The position numbers and the translations under genes are program-made. From positions 12,565 through 76,564 of the forward strand of contig CAYXTR010000024.1 in assembly GCA_964468185.1 (NCBI GenBank): DNA of 64,000 bases. The letters are read 5' to 3'. The DNA is from JANQFV01 sp964468185 (GTDB lineage: Bacteria > Planctomycetota > Phycisphaerae > UBA1845 > Fen-1342). The notes below the pieces were generated by a model. That model saw only the letters and a list, made by a program, of their open reading frames with translations. It was not told the DNA's origin and did not search any database. This document shows positions 18,011 through 26,614 of this stretch, piece after piece (position 1 is the stretch's first letter; each line of letters starts with the position of its first letter).

Positions 18011-19408
18011 ATGGCAATGACAGTAAACAACCTCACATCTCTCTCGCTGCTGGATATGCTCCGTCGCACAGAGAACCAGCAGCAGGACATCTTCTCACAG
18101 ATGGCGACCGGTTCAAAGATCAACCGCGGTGCGGATGATCCGGCCGGTCTGCTCGCCATTACGCAGATGGACTCGGAGCTGACTGCGTTGAAGGCAGGTA
18201 TCACGAACAACCAGCGTACCGACGCGATGCTGGGTGTGGCCGACAACGCGCTGGCCGAGTTGGGCAACCTGATTGATGAAGTGCAGCGCCTGGCGAACGA
18301 GAGTGCAAATGATGCGGCGCTGAGCGCGGACGAAGTCGCGGCGAATCAGTCGCAGATTGACGACGCGTTGTCCTCGATCGACCGTATCGTCAGCAACACG
18401 CAGTTCAACGGCAAGAAGCTGATTGACGGCAGCCTCGGCGTCTATGCCACGGTGAGCGACACGTCGAAGGTGACGGACGTGCGGGCGTACAGCCGGGAGA
18501 CGGGCAGCACCGACATGTCGCTGGCCGTCGAGATACAGAGTGTCGCGTCCGTCGCGGCCGTGTCCAACTTCCTGGCCGCCGACCCGAGCGCCGACACCTC
18601 GTTCATGGTGCAGGGCAAGCTCGGCACCGCCATCATCGAAGTGCAGTCCGGCATGGGTGATGCGAGCATGGCGTCGAAGATCAACGAGACGACCAACCAG
18701 ACGGGTGTCTCGGCGGGTACCGGCGGTGGTGGTAACGGTCTGGTCCTGTACAGCACGGAAACGGGTGCGGAGTCGTTCGTGCGGACGCAGCTCATTGAGG
18801 GTGACTCCACCTACCAGAGCAAGCAGGACTACGGTGTCGATGCGGTGGTCAGCGTCAATGGCCAGACGACGGCGGTCGACGGCAACAGTGTGAACTACTC
18901 GGGTGCCGGTGCGAGCGTGTCGTTTGAGCTGGACTCCTCGGTAGCCGCCGGTGACACGGTGACCATTACGTTGGCAGGCGATACCGGGGCGACCTTCCAG
19001 CTCGGTGTGAACGAGCATACGCGCAATACGATCGGTATTGCCGGGGCATATACACACCAGCTCGGATCGCGCGAGGAAGGCTATCTCTCCTCGCTCAAGA
19101 GTGGTGGAACCAACTCGCTCCTGAACGACCCGGCACAGGCTGCGAAGATATCACGGATTGCCGCCAAGCAGGTGTCCACGTTGCAGGGCCGCATTGGCGG
19201 TTTCCAGAAGTTTCAGGTTCGTACGGCGATCAACTCGTTGACTGATACGAAGGAAGGCGTTGAGACCGCACGTGGTGTGGTTGCCGACGTCGACTACGCG
19301 CAGGCCAGCGCGGAGCTCAACCGCGTGCAGGTGCTGATGCAATCGACCATCCAGTTGCTGGGCGTCTCGAACCAGCAAGCCTCTCAGGTGCTTTCGCTGC
19401 TCCGGTAG
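18011..19408 (+). CDS. Flagellin 2
   Basis: This paralogue of flagellin 1 is also 465 residues and aligns without gaps for most of its length. The ends MTVNNLTSLSLLDML and QQASQVLSLLR are the D0 helices that pack in the filament core. Differences concentrate in the D0/D1 helices and in scattered central positions, while a 112-base tract (18374-18485) is nearly identical in DNA to flagellin 1. I start it at the ATG preceded by AGGAG, not at the longer upstream start. Two flagellins may build different filament regions. Confidence 0.95.
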   Translation: MAMTVNNLTSLSLLDMLRRTENQQQDIFSQMATGSKINRGADDPAGLLAITQMDSELTALKAGITNNQRTDAMLGVADNALAELGNLIDEVQRLANESANDAALSADEVAANQSQIDDALSSIDRIVSNTQFNGKKLIDGSLGVYATVSDTSKVTDVRAYSRETGSTDMSLAVEIQSVASVAAVSNFLAADPSADTSFMVQGKLGTAIIEVQSGMGDASMASKINETTNQTGVSAGTGGGGNGLVLYSTETGAESFVRTQLIEGDSTYQSKQDYGVDAVVSVNGQTTAVDGNSVNYSGAGASVSFELDSSVAAGDTVTITLAGDTGATFQLGVNEHTRNTIGIAGAYTHQLGSREEGYLSSLKSGGTNSLLNDPAQAAKISRIAAKQVSTLQGRIGGFQKFQVRTAINSLTDTKEGVETARGVVADVDYAQASAELNRVQVLMQSTIQLLGVSNQQASQVLSLLR

Positions 19409-19444
19409 GGACGACCCAAGAAGCTGACTGATCTCACCTCCCGA

Positions 19445-19490
19445 GGCGGGTTGGATGGTGGTTGTCGCCGTCCAACCCGCCGCTTTTCTT
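19445..19490. terminator. Terminator after flagellin 2 (possibly bidirectional)
   Basis: GGCGGGTTGGA and TCCAACCCGCC form a perfect 11-bp stem, followed by CGCTTTTCTT on the plus strand. The minus-strand trpC gene ends 17 bases to the right, so the same hairpin may also stop trpC transcripts, though the minus-strand side lacks a T-run. Confidence 0.8.
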
Positions 19491-19506
19491 GCTGCGTGGC
19501 GGCGGC

Positions 19507-20310
19507 TCAGTGGAACAGGTCCTGGATGGCACGCTGGGGGTCGCCGCTGCGCATGAGGGTTTCACCGACCAGCAGGGCGCGGGCGCCGGCTGCGTGCATG
19601 CGTTCGACGTCCTGGCGCGTCTTGATACCGCTCTCCGCGACGATCGGGTAGCCGGGCGGGACGCGGGCCGCGAGATCCTCGGTTACGGACAAGTCGACCT
19701 GTTGCGCCTGGAGGTCGCGGTTGTTGATGCCAAGCAGGACGCCCGTGCGCAGTTCGGCCTGTAACCGCTGCATGACGTTGAGCAGTGAAGCACGCGTATG
19801 CACTTCGAGCAGCACCCAGAGTTCGAGGGCGCGGGCCTGCTCGACCAGGCGGACCATGTGCTCGGGAGCGAGTGCGTCGGCGATGATCAGGACGGCGTCG
19901 GCACCGTAGGCACGGCTTTCATGCAGTTGGTAGGCGTCGAGCATGAAATCCTTGCGCAAGACGGGGATCCCGACGGCGCCTTTGACCTGTTCGATGAACT
20001 CCAGGCGACCGTCAAAGTACTTCTCGTCGGTGAGGACACTGAGGGCGGCGGCCCCGGCGGCGGCGTATTGTTCGGCGATGCGGACGGGGTCGAAGTCGGG
20101 CTGGATGAGGCCGGCGGAAGGGCTCGATTTCTTTATTTCGGCGATGAGATTGGGGCGGCCGCGGCGTGGGACGGTCACGGCGCCGTAGAAATTGCGGCGG
20201 GGCAGGTAGTAGCCCGGCAGGGACTTCAGGTGCTCGAGCGGCCGCACCTGGCGAGCCTGCTCGACTTCCCTCCGCTTGTGCGCCAGAATCTCGTCGAGCA
20301 CGCTTGGCAA
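19507..20310 (-). CDS. trpC: Indole-3-glycerol-phosphate synthase
   Basis: TrpC closes the indole ring in tryptophan synthesis. The 267-residue TIM barrel shows the family signatures: LIAEIKKSSPSAGLI with the catalytic Lys, LSVLTDEKYFDG, VLRKDFMLDAYQ (second catalytic Lys), GINNRDL, and VAESGIKTRQDV. The start is a TTG at 20310 with AGG eight bases upstream; a GTG three codons later is the alternative. It stands alone here, with no other trp genes in the window, which is common outside enterobacteria. Confidence 0.95.
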   Translation of the reverse strand: MPSVLDEILAHKRREVEQARQVRPLEHLKSLPGYYLPRRNFYGAVTVPRRGRPNLIAEIKKSSPSAGLIQPDFDPVRIAEQYAAAGAAALSVLTDEKYFDGRLEFIEQVKGAVGIPVLRKDFMLDAYQLHESRAYGADAVLIIADALAPEHMVRLVEQARALELWVLLEVHTRASLLNVMQRLQAELRTGVLLGINNRDLQAQQVDLSVTEDLAARVPPGYPIVAESGIKTRQDVERMHAAGARALLVGETLMRSGDPQRAIQDLFH

Positions 20311-20394
20311 GTGGCTTACCTTTCGGCCTGGACATGAGAACGCCGCGGCTGGGCGGGCGGATATCGCCGACCCGAGTCACGCACGAGCAACCCG

Positions 20395-21273
20395 ATGCAG
20401 AATGCTCCGCAGATGTTAGCCAGCGTTCACGTCGCCGTGCAAGCCGTCCACCTGGGATTGCTGGGGCTGGGGGCGTTGATGGCGCTGATATTGCTGGTGT
20501 GGCTGGTGCGGACCGGGCGCTGGCGGAGACCGTTGGCAGAGGTGCCGCGGCCGGACCATGGTCCGGGTTTGTTGGGTGTGGCGGCGATTCTGCTGGCTTT
20601 CGTAGCGGTCTATTCGCTGGCGGCCGGAGTGATTGTGCCGGCTGGGGCGACTGAGCAGCTTGCGCCCGGGTCGGATGCGTGGCATCGGATGCACATGGCG
20701 GATATCGTCGCGAAGGTCGTGGTCAGTGGGGTGATGGCAGCGATGCTGTGGGCATACCGACGGGGCGTACCCCCCTACCGACGACCGGGGCCGTGGCACG
20801 CACTGGCGGTGGCGGTGGGCGGCTGGCTGCTGGTGCTGCCGCCGATGGCGCTGCAATCAGAGATGGGTCGACTGGTGTGGCAGTGGTTGTATCCGGAGGT
20901 TACGCCGCCGATTCATGAGGTGCTGATCGCCGTTCGGCGGAGCGTTTGGGGGGAGTGGGGGACGGTGCAGTTGCTTTTTGCGGCGGTGATTACGGCGCCG
21001 CTGGGGGAGGAGTTGTTTTTCCGGGGCATCGTGTTTCAGGCGTTGCTGCATCATCTGCGGCACGGCTGGGTGGCGATTGGGCTGAGTAGTGTCGCTTTTG
21101 GGCTGGTGCATGCACAGCCGCAGGATGTGCTGCCGCTGATCACGCTGGGGCTCGTACTGGGGGCCTTGCGGTTGTGGAGCGGGCGGGTGTGGCCGTGCGT
21201 TGTGCTGCATATGCTCTTCAATGCGCGCACGATGACGTTCGTGCTGCTTGCACCGGAGATGATTCCGGGTTGA
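20395..21273 (+). CDS. CPBP family intramembrane metalloprotease (Abi/CAAX-like)
   Basis: The 292-residue protein has about eight hydrophobic segments and the CPBP motifs GEELFFRGIVFQAL (Glu-Glu-x-x-x-Arg) and FGLVHAQPQD (His in the second motif), with a third motif near the C-terminus (VVLHMLFN). Members are glutamate intramembrane proteases related to eukaryotic CAAX protease Rce1. Substrate is unknown. The gene is divergent from trpC. Confidence 0.85.
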   Translation: MQNAPQMLASVHVAVQAVHLGLLGLGALMALILLVWLVRTGRWRRPLAEVPRPDHGPGLLGVAAILLAFVAVYSLAAGVIVPAGATEQLAPGSDAWHRMHMADIVAKVVVSGVMAAMLWAYRRGVPPYRRPGPWHALAVAVGGWLLVLPPMALQSEMGRLVWQWLYPEVTPPIHEVLIAVRRSVWGEWGTVQLLFAAVITAPLGEELFFRGIVFQALLHHLRHGWVAIGLSSVAFGLVHAQPQDVLPLITLGLVLGALRLWSGRVWPCVVLHMLFNARTMTFVLLAPEMIPG

Positions 21274-21297
21274 CCGTGGCGCGGGCGGGGTTTCGTC

Positions 21298-21325
21298 TTG
21301 ACGGGACGGGCGGTCTCCGTATTAT
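21298..21325 (+). promoter_or_regulatory. Sigma-70 promoter of guaB, likely giving a leaderless mRNA
   Basis: TTGACG and TATTAT are separated by 16 bases. The -10 box ends only eight bases before the guaB ATG, so transcription should start at or within three bases of the start codon. There is no Shine-Dalgarno sequence upstream of that ATG. Confidence 0.6.
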
Positions 21326-21333
21326 CTTGCACT

Positions 21334-22809
21334 ATGGTTGACAATCCGCATGACGCAAAGGTCGTCGGTCAGGGGCTCACGTATGATGACGTGCTGGTCG
21401 TGCCGCGACGGGCGAACGTTCACCCCCGTGAAATTGATGTCAGTACGCAACTGACGCCGAAAATCCGCATCAACATTCCGCTCGTGTCGGCACCGATGGA
21501 CACGGTCACCGAGAGCAGCCTGGCCATTGCGCTGGCGCAGGAGGGTGGCATCGGGATCATCCATCGGAACCTGTCGGTCGAAGAGCAGGCGCGGGAGGTA
21601 CACAAGGTGAAGCGGTCCGAGAGCGGCGTGATCATCGACCCCGTGACTTTGCGTCCGGATGATTCGGTCGCCAAGGCGCAGGAGGTGATGCGGGTTCAGA
21701 ATGTCAGCGGCATTCCGATTACGCACGAGGATGGCACGCTGGTCGGGATCGTGACGCGGCGGGACATGAAGTTCCTTGAATCGGTGGAGAAGCGCATCGC
21801 CGACGTGATGACGCGTGAGAACCTGGTCAAGGCGCCACCGGACACGACGCTGGATGATGCCGAGGCCATTCTCAAGCAGCACAAGGTGGAGAAGCTGCTG
21901 CTGGCGGACAAGGCTGGTCGGCTGGCGGGGCTGATTACGATGCGTGATATCGAGCGGGCGCGGCTGTTTCCGCAGCGCTGCTCGGATGATCGCGGGCGGC
22001 TGCGGGTCGGGGCGGCGATTGGCGTGCATGATTACGAACGGGCGGCCGAGTTGATCCATGTGGACGCGGATGTGCTCGTGATCGACACGGCGCACGGTCA
22101 TAGCGATGCCGTGGTCGAGACGATCCGCGCGGTTCGCAAGCAGCACGACATCGAGATTATTGCAGGCAATGTGGCGACGCGGCAGGGTTTGACAGACCTG
22201 ATGGATGCGGGGGCGGACGCGATCAAGGTGGGCATTGGCCCGGGCGCGATCTGTACGACGCGCGTGGTGGCGGGTGCGGGTATTCCTCAGGTGACGGCGA
22301 TTCTGCAATGTGCGGCGGCGGCGAATGTGCCGATCATCGCGGACGGTGGCGTTCGCTATAGCGGCGACATTGTGAAGGCGATCGTGGCGGGGGCGTCGTG
22401 CGTGATGCTGGGGTCGCTGCTGGCGGGGCTGGATGAGTCGCCGGGGCAGCTTGTGTTGTGGAAGGGTCGGCGGTTTAAAGAGTACCGCGGGATGGGGTCA
22501 TTGGCGGCGATGGCCCGCGGCAGTGCGGAGCGTTACGGCCAAACTGCCGACCAGCCAAAGAAGATGGTGCCGGAAGGGGTTGAGGGGCGGGTGCCCTACC
22601 GCGGGAAGCTTGGCGAGTATGTGTATCAGCTCGTGGGCGGCCTGCGTCAGGGGATGGGTTACGCGGGGGCGCAGAACATCGACGAATTGCGACAGGAGGC
22701 CCGGTTCATCCAGGTCACACATGCGGGTATGATCGAGTCGCATCCGCACGACGTCACGATTACGAAGGAACCGACGAACTACGCGATCGAATATCAGACG
22801 GATGAATAA
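21334..22809 (+). CDS. guaB: Inosine-5'-monophosphate dehydrogenase
   Basis: GuaB oxidises IMP to XMP, the committed step of GMP synthesis. The 491-residue protein begins LTYDDVLVVPRRA after a short N-terminus. Two CBS domains occupy about residues 95-210. The catalytic loop GIGPGAICTTRVVAG carries Cys307, with Ala where most bacterial enzymes have Ser in GPGSICTTR. The flap region contains EGVEGRVPYRG. I start it at 21334 rather than at the upstream frame extension because of the promoter position. Confidence 0.96.
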   Translation: MVDNPHDAKVVGQGLTYDDVLVVPRRANVHPREIDVSTQLTPKIRINIPLVSAPMDTVTESSLAIALAQEGGIGIIHRNLSVEEQAREVHKVKRSESGVIIDPVTLRPDDSVAKAQEVMRVQNVSGIPITHEDGTLVGIVTRRDMKFLESVEKRIADVMTRENLVKAPPDTTLDDAEAILKQHKVEKLLLADKAGRLAGLITMRDIERARLFPQRCSDDRGRLRVGAAIGVHDYERAAELIHVDADVLVIDTAHGHSDAVVETIRAVRKQHDIEIIAGNVATRQGLTDLMDAGADAIKVGIGPGAICTTRVVAGAGIPQVTAILQCAAAANVPIIADGGVRYSGDIVKAIVAGASCVMLGSLLAGLDESPGQLVLWKGRRFKEYRGMGSLAAMARGSAERYGQTADQPKKMVPEGVEGRVPYRGKLGEYVYQLVGGLRQGMGYAGAQNIDELRQEARFIQVTHAGMIESHPHDVTITKEPTNYAIEYQTDE

Positions 22810-23422
22810 CATGCTCACCAACTGCCGATTCGCGACGTGCTTCACCGTCCTTGGTGCCCTGCTGCTTGCGCTGAGCTTCGGCTGTGCGCATCGGGCGCAT
22901 CTGCCGAGTCACTATCAGGAGACGGGGCCGTCCACGCATCTGGATTGGGAATCGCCGACGGCCAAGGACGTGAAGGCGCGGTATGAACCGGCCGAGCCGC
23001 GCAGCCGCGATTGGGACGCCCACACGGTCTCGCCCGAGAGCGGCATCGTGTATCACTGGCCGCTCTACTTTGAGAATCCGTTTGTGGACAAAGGGCACGG
23101 CCGGACGGATGAGACGGATCCGCACAACGTGTACCGGCTGGGTTGGGAAAGCTGGGTGAACTTCCCGTACAACTACGCGCGGTTTACGGCGAATTGGCTG
23201 TTTCTGCCGGTGAGTGCGGTGGTCACGCCGCCGTGGACGCTGATGGAGAGCGACGGCAAGGTGAGTCGGCAGGCGCTCGGCTATGACCACGATGCGACAC
23301 CCACGCCGGATCCGGCGGCCGCACCGCCGGGTGCCGCGCCATGCACTCCGGATGATGACGACGATCACGAACTGGACGATGAGGCCGACGACGACACGGA
23401 GGAAGCGGCCTCGATCATCTGA
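22802..23422 (+). CDS. Putative lipoprotein of unknown function
   Basis: The 206-residue product has a signal peptide with lipobox ALSFGC (Cys28), predicting an outer- or inner-membrane lipoprotein. The mature part contains no recognised domain but has a Trp/Tyr/Pro-rich central region (YHWPLYFENPFVDKG, NFPYNYARFTANWLF) and a strongly acidic C-terminal tail with DDDDDHELDDEADDDTEE. It overlaps the end of guaB by eight bases. Similar proteins with a membrane-apposed central segment occur in planctomycetes, by recollection only. Confidence 0.7.
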   Translation: MNNMLTNCRFATCFTVLGALLLALSFGCAHRAHLPSHYQETGPSTHLDWESPTAKDVKARYEPAEPRSRDWDAHTVSPESGIVYHWPLYFENPFVDKGHGRTDETDPHNVYRLGWESWVNFPYNYARFTANWLFLPVSAVVTPPWTLMESDGKVSRQALGYDHDATPTPDPAAAPPGAAPCTPDDDDDHELDDEADDDTEEAASII

Positions 23423-23488
23423 CACCCCCCCCTGCTCCTCAGAACACCTCTGATTCGAGCCGCGGTGTGACTATGATCTGATTGGATC

Positions 23489-24670
23489 ATGTGTGCCGTG
23501 AGCGTGTCCAATGTGAGGCCGGCGGAACGTGGGCCGCTGGTATTCAGGACGGGCGGGCTGTTCATGCTCGTCGGGGTGTGGTTTGTGCTGCTGGGCCTGG
23601 CGCTCGCCGCGGGGGCGATCTTTCTCGCAACACTACCTGAGGCAGAGGGGCCGCCGGTGTGGCTGCGCGTGATCCTGTTCCTCGTTGCAACCATGCCGCT
23701 GGCCGTCGCGGGGCTCGGCTTCTGGCTGACGTTTGGTGGTGAGAAGATCACGCTCGATGTGGACGGGCGGAAAGCACACATTCGTTATGGCCGCTGGTGG
23801 ACGTGGAAGCGAGAGACGCGCGCGTTTGGCGATTTCTATGCGGTCGAGCTGCGGTGTCAGGCGATTCGTGTTGGCGTTGAGCACCGGGGCGGACCTCCCA
23901 CGTACGTTATTCGACTGCTGTCCGGCGGCGGCGAGTTGGAGTTGGCGAATACGCGCAATTCACGCAAGGCGCGCGCCGTCGCCGAGCGCGTGGCGCGCTG
24001 CACGAGACTGCCGTTACACGATGACATCGACGGGGCGCGGGTCGTGCGTGCCGCGGATGCGCTTGATGAATCGCTGGCGGAGCGGGCCCGGCGACTGGGC
24101 GAGCAGGTGGAGTGGCGCCCGCCGCCGGGCAATCACCGGATCGAGGTGCACCAATCGGGCGACGAGACGATCATCGATCTGCCGCAGCCGCACGGGAAGA
24201 TGATCGTTGAGGGCGTGCTCAGCCTGCTGTTCCTGCTCGTGGTGTACGGCGGAACACTGGCCGGTGTCGCGTTTGTGCTGCGGAGTGTCCTGCGTGAGTG
24301 GAGTGTATTCGGTGACGGGAGTGGACTGGCTGCGGTCGTGTGGGCGGTGCCGCTTGTCCCGGTTCTTCATATCCTGATTCTCGGCGGCGTGCTGCTCATC
24401 GCGCGTGAGCGCATCGTCGTATCGCCGCGGCTGGTGAAACGCGTCTGGCGTTTGCCGGTCGGGTCCTGGACGCGGCGGATTCCGGCGGATGCGATCGAGG
24501 AGCTGCTCGACACTCGAGATGACGTGCTGATCCGGACGGATCGCGGCACGTGCCGTTTGGAATTCGCGCTGGACAAGGTCGGTCGGCGGTGGCTGCGCGC
24601 GGCGTTGCGGTATTTGCTGGTAAAGGGCGGAGCTGGCGGAGCCGTGGTTTCTGAGGATGGCGGGCGCTGA
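23489..24670 (+). CDS. Membrane protein of unknown function (DUF3592/PH-like)
   Basis: The 393-residue protein has two pairs of hydrophobic helices, at about residues 24-78 and 235-302. After each pair follows a beta-rich soluble segment with alternating hydrophobic residues (GGEKITLDVDGRKAHIRYGRW and later RERIVVSPRLVKRVWRLP), a repeat layout like tandem bacterial PH-type or DUF3592 domains. No catalytic motif is seen. It stands between the lipoprotein gene and the zinc-ribbon gene on the same strand. Confidence 0.6.
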   Translation: MCAVSVSNVRPAERGPLVFRTGGLFMLVGVWFVLLGLALAAGAIFLATLPEAEGPPVWLRVILFLVATMPLAVAGLGFWLTFGGEKITLDVDGRKAHIRYGRWWTWKRETRAFGDFYAVELRCQAIRVGVEHRGGPPTYVIRLLSGGGELELANTRNSRKARAVAERVARCTRLPLHDDIDGARVVRAADALDESLAERARRLGEQVEWRPPPGNHRIEVHQSGDETIIDLPQPHGKMIVEGVLSLLFLLVVYGGTLAGVAFVLRSVLREWSVFGDGSGLAAVVWAVPLVPVLHILILGGVLLIARERIVVSPRLVKRVWRLPVGSWTRRIPADAIEELLDTRDDVLIRTDRGTCRLEFALDKVGRRWLRAALRYLLVKGGAGGAVVSEDGGR

Positions 24671-24840
24671 AGAGCGCGTGCCGGCGGGGCAGGTCGCGAG
24701 CCGGGGCGGGTTGTCTTATGATTGGTGCGCATGAGACGAGCGTGCACGTGAGTTTGGCGTGGCGTAGTTCCGCGTGATGACCGGGGTCTCCGGCGGCGCG
24801 GTGAGTTTGACAATGCAGTGAACAAGGGGTGACGGCGGGC

Positions 24841-25809
24841 ATGCCGCGTATTCTTCTTGGATTCTTGCGGCTGTTGATGTGGGCGGCGATTTGCGTGGCC
24901 TGCGTGGCGCTGGTGGGTGCTGTCGCTGGGCACATGTGGCCGTGGGCGGCGTTCGATCTGCTTGGACACCGCGTGGTCCTGATGCCCGGACATGTCTCCG
25001 TGGATCCCTGGTTTGTCACGTTTGAGTTGCCCTTTGCCACCGGAAGGAACACGCGATTTCGATGCGGTCCTCTGAACGTGTGGTGGATGGCGATTGGTGC
25101 GGCGTTCGTCGCAATTGTCCTACGTCGGCTCAGTCGGCCGCATTCTGCGCCGGGACACTGCATTTGCGGCTACGACCTGACCCGAAATGTCAGTGGGCGC
25201 TGTCCCGAGTGTGGCACGCCGGCAACCGCGACAGAATCCGAAGGAAAGCGGCCTCTGGAAGACGGCGCGCCGCTGCCGGGATCCTGGTCGGCACGGGCAC
25301 CGCAACTCCTGTGCTCGCGCGGCGGCATTCTCACGGCGATCATCATGGGGGCGTCGATCGTGATGATCATGACCGCCGCAACGGTCGAGATTCTCAATGC
25401 GCGGGCAGGCCACCCCCTACCGGCGAATGGACTGAGTTTGAACCAAAGCCGCTTCGGCAAATGGAGAGACCGCCCGTGGACCGATGAACAGAGCTGGCGG
25501 GCGACGTTCGGCCCGCGCAACGCCGCAGGAAATCCGACGACGCGCGCGCTGACCGCGATTGAACAATTTACGATGCGCACGGACATCCGCGAGGCTCGCG
25601 CAGCCAATGCACTTCGCGGCGTTTTGCGCACTTGGGGACTTTTGCAGCACCTCCTGGTGTTGCTGGGGCTCGGGCTCGGTTGCTGGATCGTATTCTTCGA
25701 ACGCGTGCCACGGTGGATGGAGCTGCTGGCGGCCGTCGGCGTCTGCGTCGCGCTCGTCGCCGGCGTGCTGATGATCCATCGCGGCTACTTCGATGTGCTC
25801 GGGTGGTGA
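24841..25809 (+). CDS. Membrane protein with rubredoxin-like zinc ribbon (planctomycete type)
   Basis: The 322-residue protein has an N-terminal helix, a second helix near residue 85, then the zinc ribbon CICGYDLTRNVSGRCPECG, followed by three more hydrophobic segments. CxxCGYDL...CPECG is a very frequent planctomycete membrane-protein motif of unknown function. I choose the ATG at 24841 because AAGGGG lies 11 bases upstream, while the in-frame GTG at 24829 sits inside that site. The ribbon probably faces the cytoplasm. Confidence 0.72.
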   Translation: MPRILLGFLRLLMWAAICVACVALVGAVAGHMWPWAAFDLLGHRVVLMPGHVSVDPWFVTFELPFATGRNTRFRCGPLNVWWMAIGAAFVAIVLRRLSRPHSAPGHCICGYDLTRNVSGRCPECGTPATATESEGKRPLEDGAPLPGSWSARAPQLLCSRGGILTAIIMGASIVMIMTAATVEILNARAGHPLPANGLSLNQSRFGKWRDRPWTDEQSWRATFGPRNAAGNPTTRALTAIEQFTMRTDIREARAANALRGVLRTWGLLQHLLVLLGLGLGCWIVFFERVPRWMELLAAVGVCVALVAGVLMIHRGYFDVLGW

Positions 25810-25860
25810 AGGGCCGCGCGACCCGTGCGCGCTTACGGCCGCGAAAATCGTCACAACCCA

Positions 25861-25890
25861 TTGCACAACAGGGATTTCCGCCGATATACT
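25861..25890 (+). promoter_or_regulatory. Candidate promoter upstream of tmRNA
   Basis: TTGCAC and TATACT are 18 bases apart. Transcription would start about 140 bases before the mature tmRNA 5' end, leaving a precursor leader for RNase P to remove. No better site was found closer to the RNA. Confidence 0.35.
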
Positions 25891-26037
25891 TCTATCTGGA
25901 GCGATGGCTTCCCTGCGATTCGCTTTCGGCCGGCACGGGCTGCTTGGCGTGTGGCGTCATGGGCCGTGGTCGGCGGAGGTGTTTCGGCGACGCCTTGCTC
26001 GTAAGCTCTTTGACATGATGGGTTTGTGAACACTCAT

Positions 26038-26392
26038 GGGGGCGATTGGCTTCGACCGGGCAGGTTGAGGTCTGAGTGGCGTGCCGAGGTTTCCAGGAGG
26101 CCTCGTAAAACACCTGGAACAACTTTTACGTGCCAACAATGGCTACGCAATGGCTGCCTAGTAACTAGGCATCCCGTCGGACCGTGACGCCTGCTGGCGG
26201 CTCCCGGCGACAATTAGCAGGCTGGCCTGGCCGTTCCCGTCTGGCGGCGGCTGGGTAAGAAAAAGCCGGGCTCGGCCCGCGGATGACTTGTCGATCGGTC
26301 TGCTTCGGGCTCAGACACAAATTGGTCGACTACGCACGTAGAGGCTCAGGCTGAAATGCTTCGGGACGGGGGTTCGATTCCCCCCGCCTCCA
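26038..26392 (+). ncRNA. ssrA: Transfer-messenger RNA (tmRNA)
   Basis: The 5' end GGGGGCGATTGGCTTCGACC and the 3' end GGTTCGATTCCCCCCGCC are the diagnostic tmRNA ends. GGGGGCG pairs with CGCCTCC to form a seven-pair acceptor stem including one G-U; the discriminator is A and CCA is not encoded. The tag reading frame runs from GCC at 26132 and specifies ANNGYAMAA followed by TAG TAA (26159-26164), matching the conserved tag pattern ending in a hydrophobic residue and AA. tmRNA with SmpB rescues stalled ribosomes. It is uninterrupted and one-piece. An integrase gene follows, as is usual for ssrA integration sites. Confidence 0.97.
26371..26392 (+). other. Probable attachment (att) site at the 3' end of ssrA
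   Basis: The T-arm and acceptor end of ssrA, which is a very common integration target, lies 223 bases from the tyrosine recombinase start codon. Integration here would reconstitute the tmRNA 3' end. I could not find a second copy of this sequence in the window, so the right junction is unproven. Confidence 0.45.
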
Positions 26393-26580
26393 ATCAGTAA
26401 GTGCTTATCCATCAAGCACTTGCATCCCGCTGACCCCCCCACTACGGGAACTATAGCGGGAACTCGATTTCGGGCGGCGACCGAACAAAAGGCGAACACG
26501 CCTGAAATCCGCGGCCCCTTTCCGCCGCAACTCTCCTGGGAACACACACTCGATCAGGCGGCCCGCACCGCGGTCTTCGT

Positions 26581-26606
26581 GCGGGGCTGCTGCCCCGCGG
26601 AAAGGA
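26581..26606 (+). promoter_or_regulatory. Hairpin next to the integrase ribosome-binding site
   Basis: GCGGGGC and GCCCCGC form a perfect seven-pair stem around TGCT at 26581-26598, directly abutting the GGAAAGGA site at 26599-26606. The start ATG is eight bases further. It could modulate translation initiation or act as a recombination-site element; this is inference from position. Confidence 0.35.
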
Positions 26607-26614
26607 CGTGGGTG

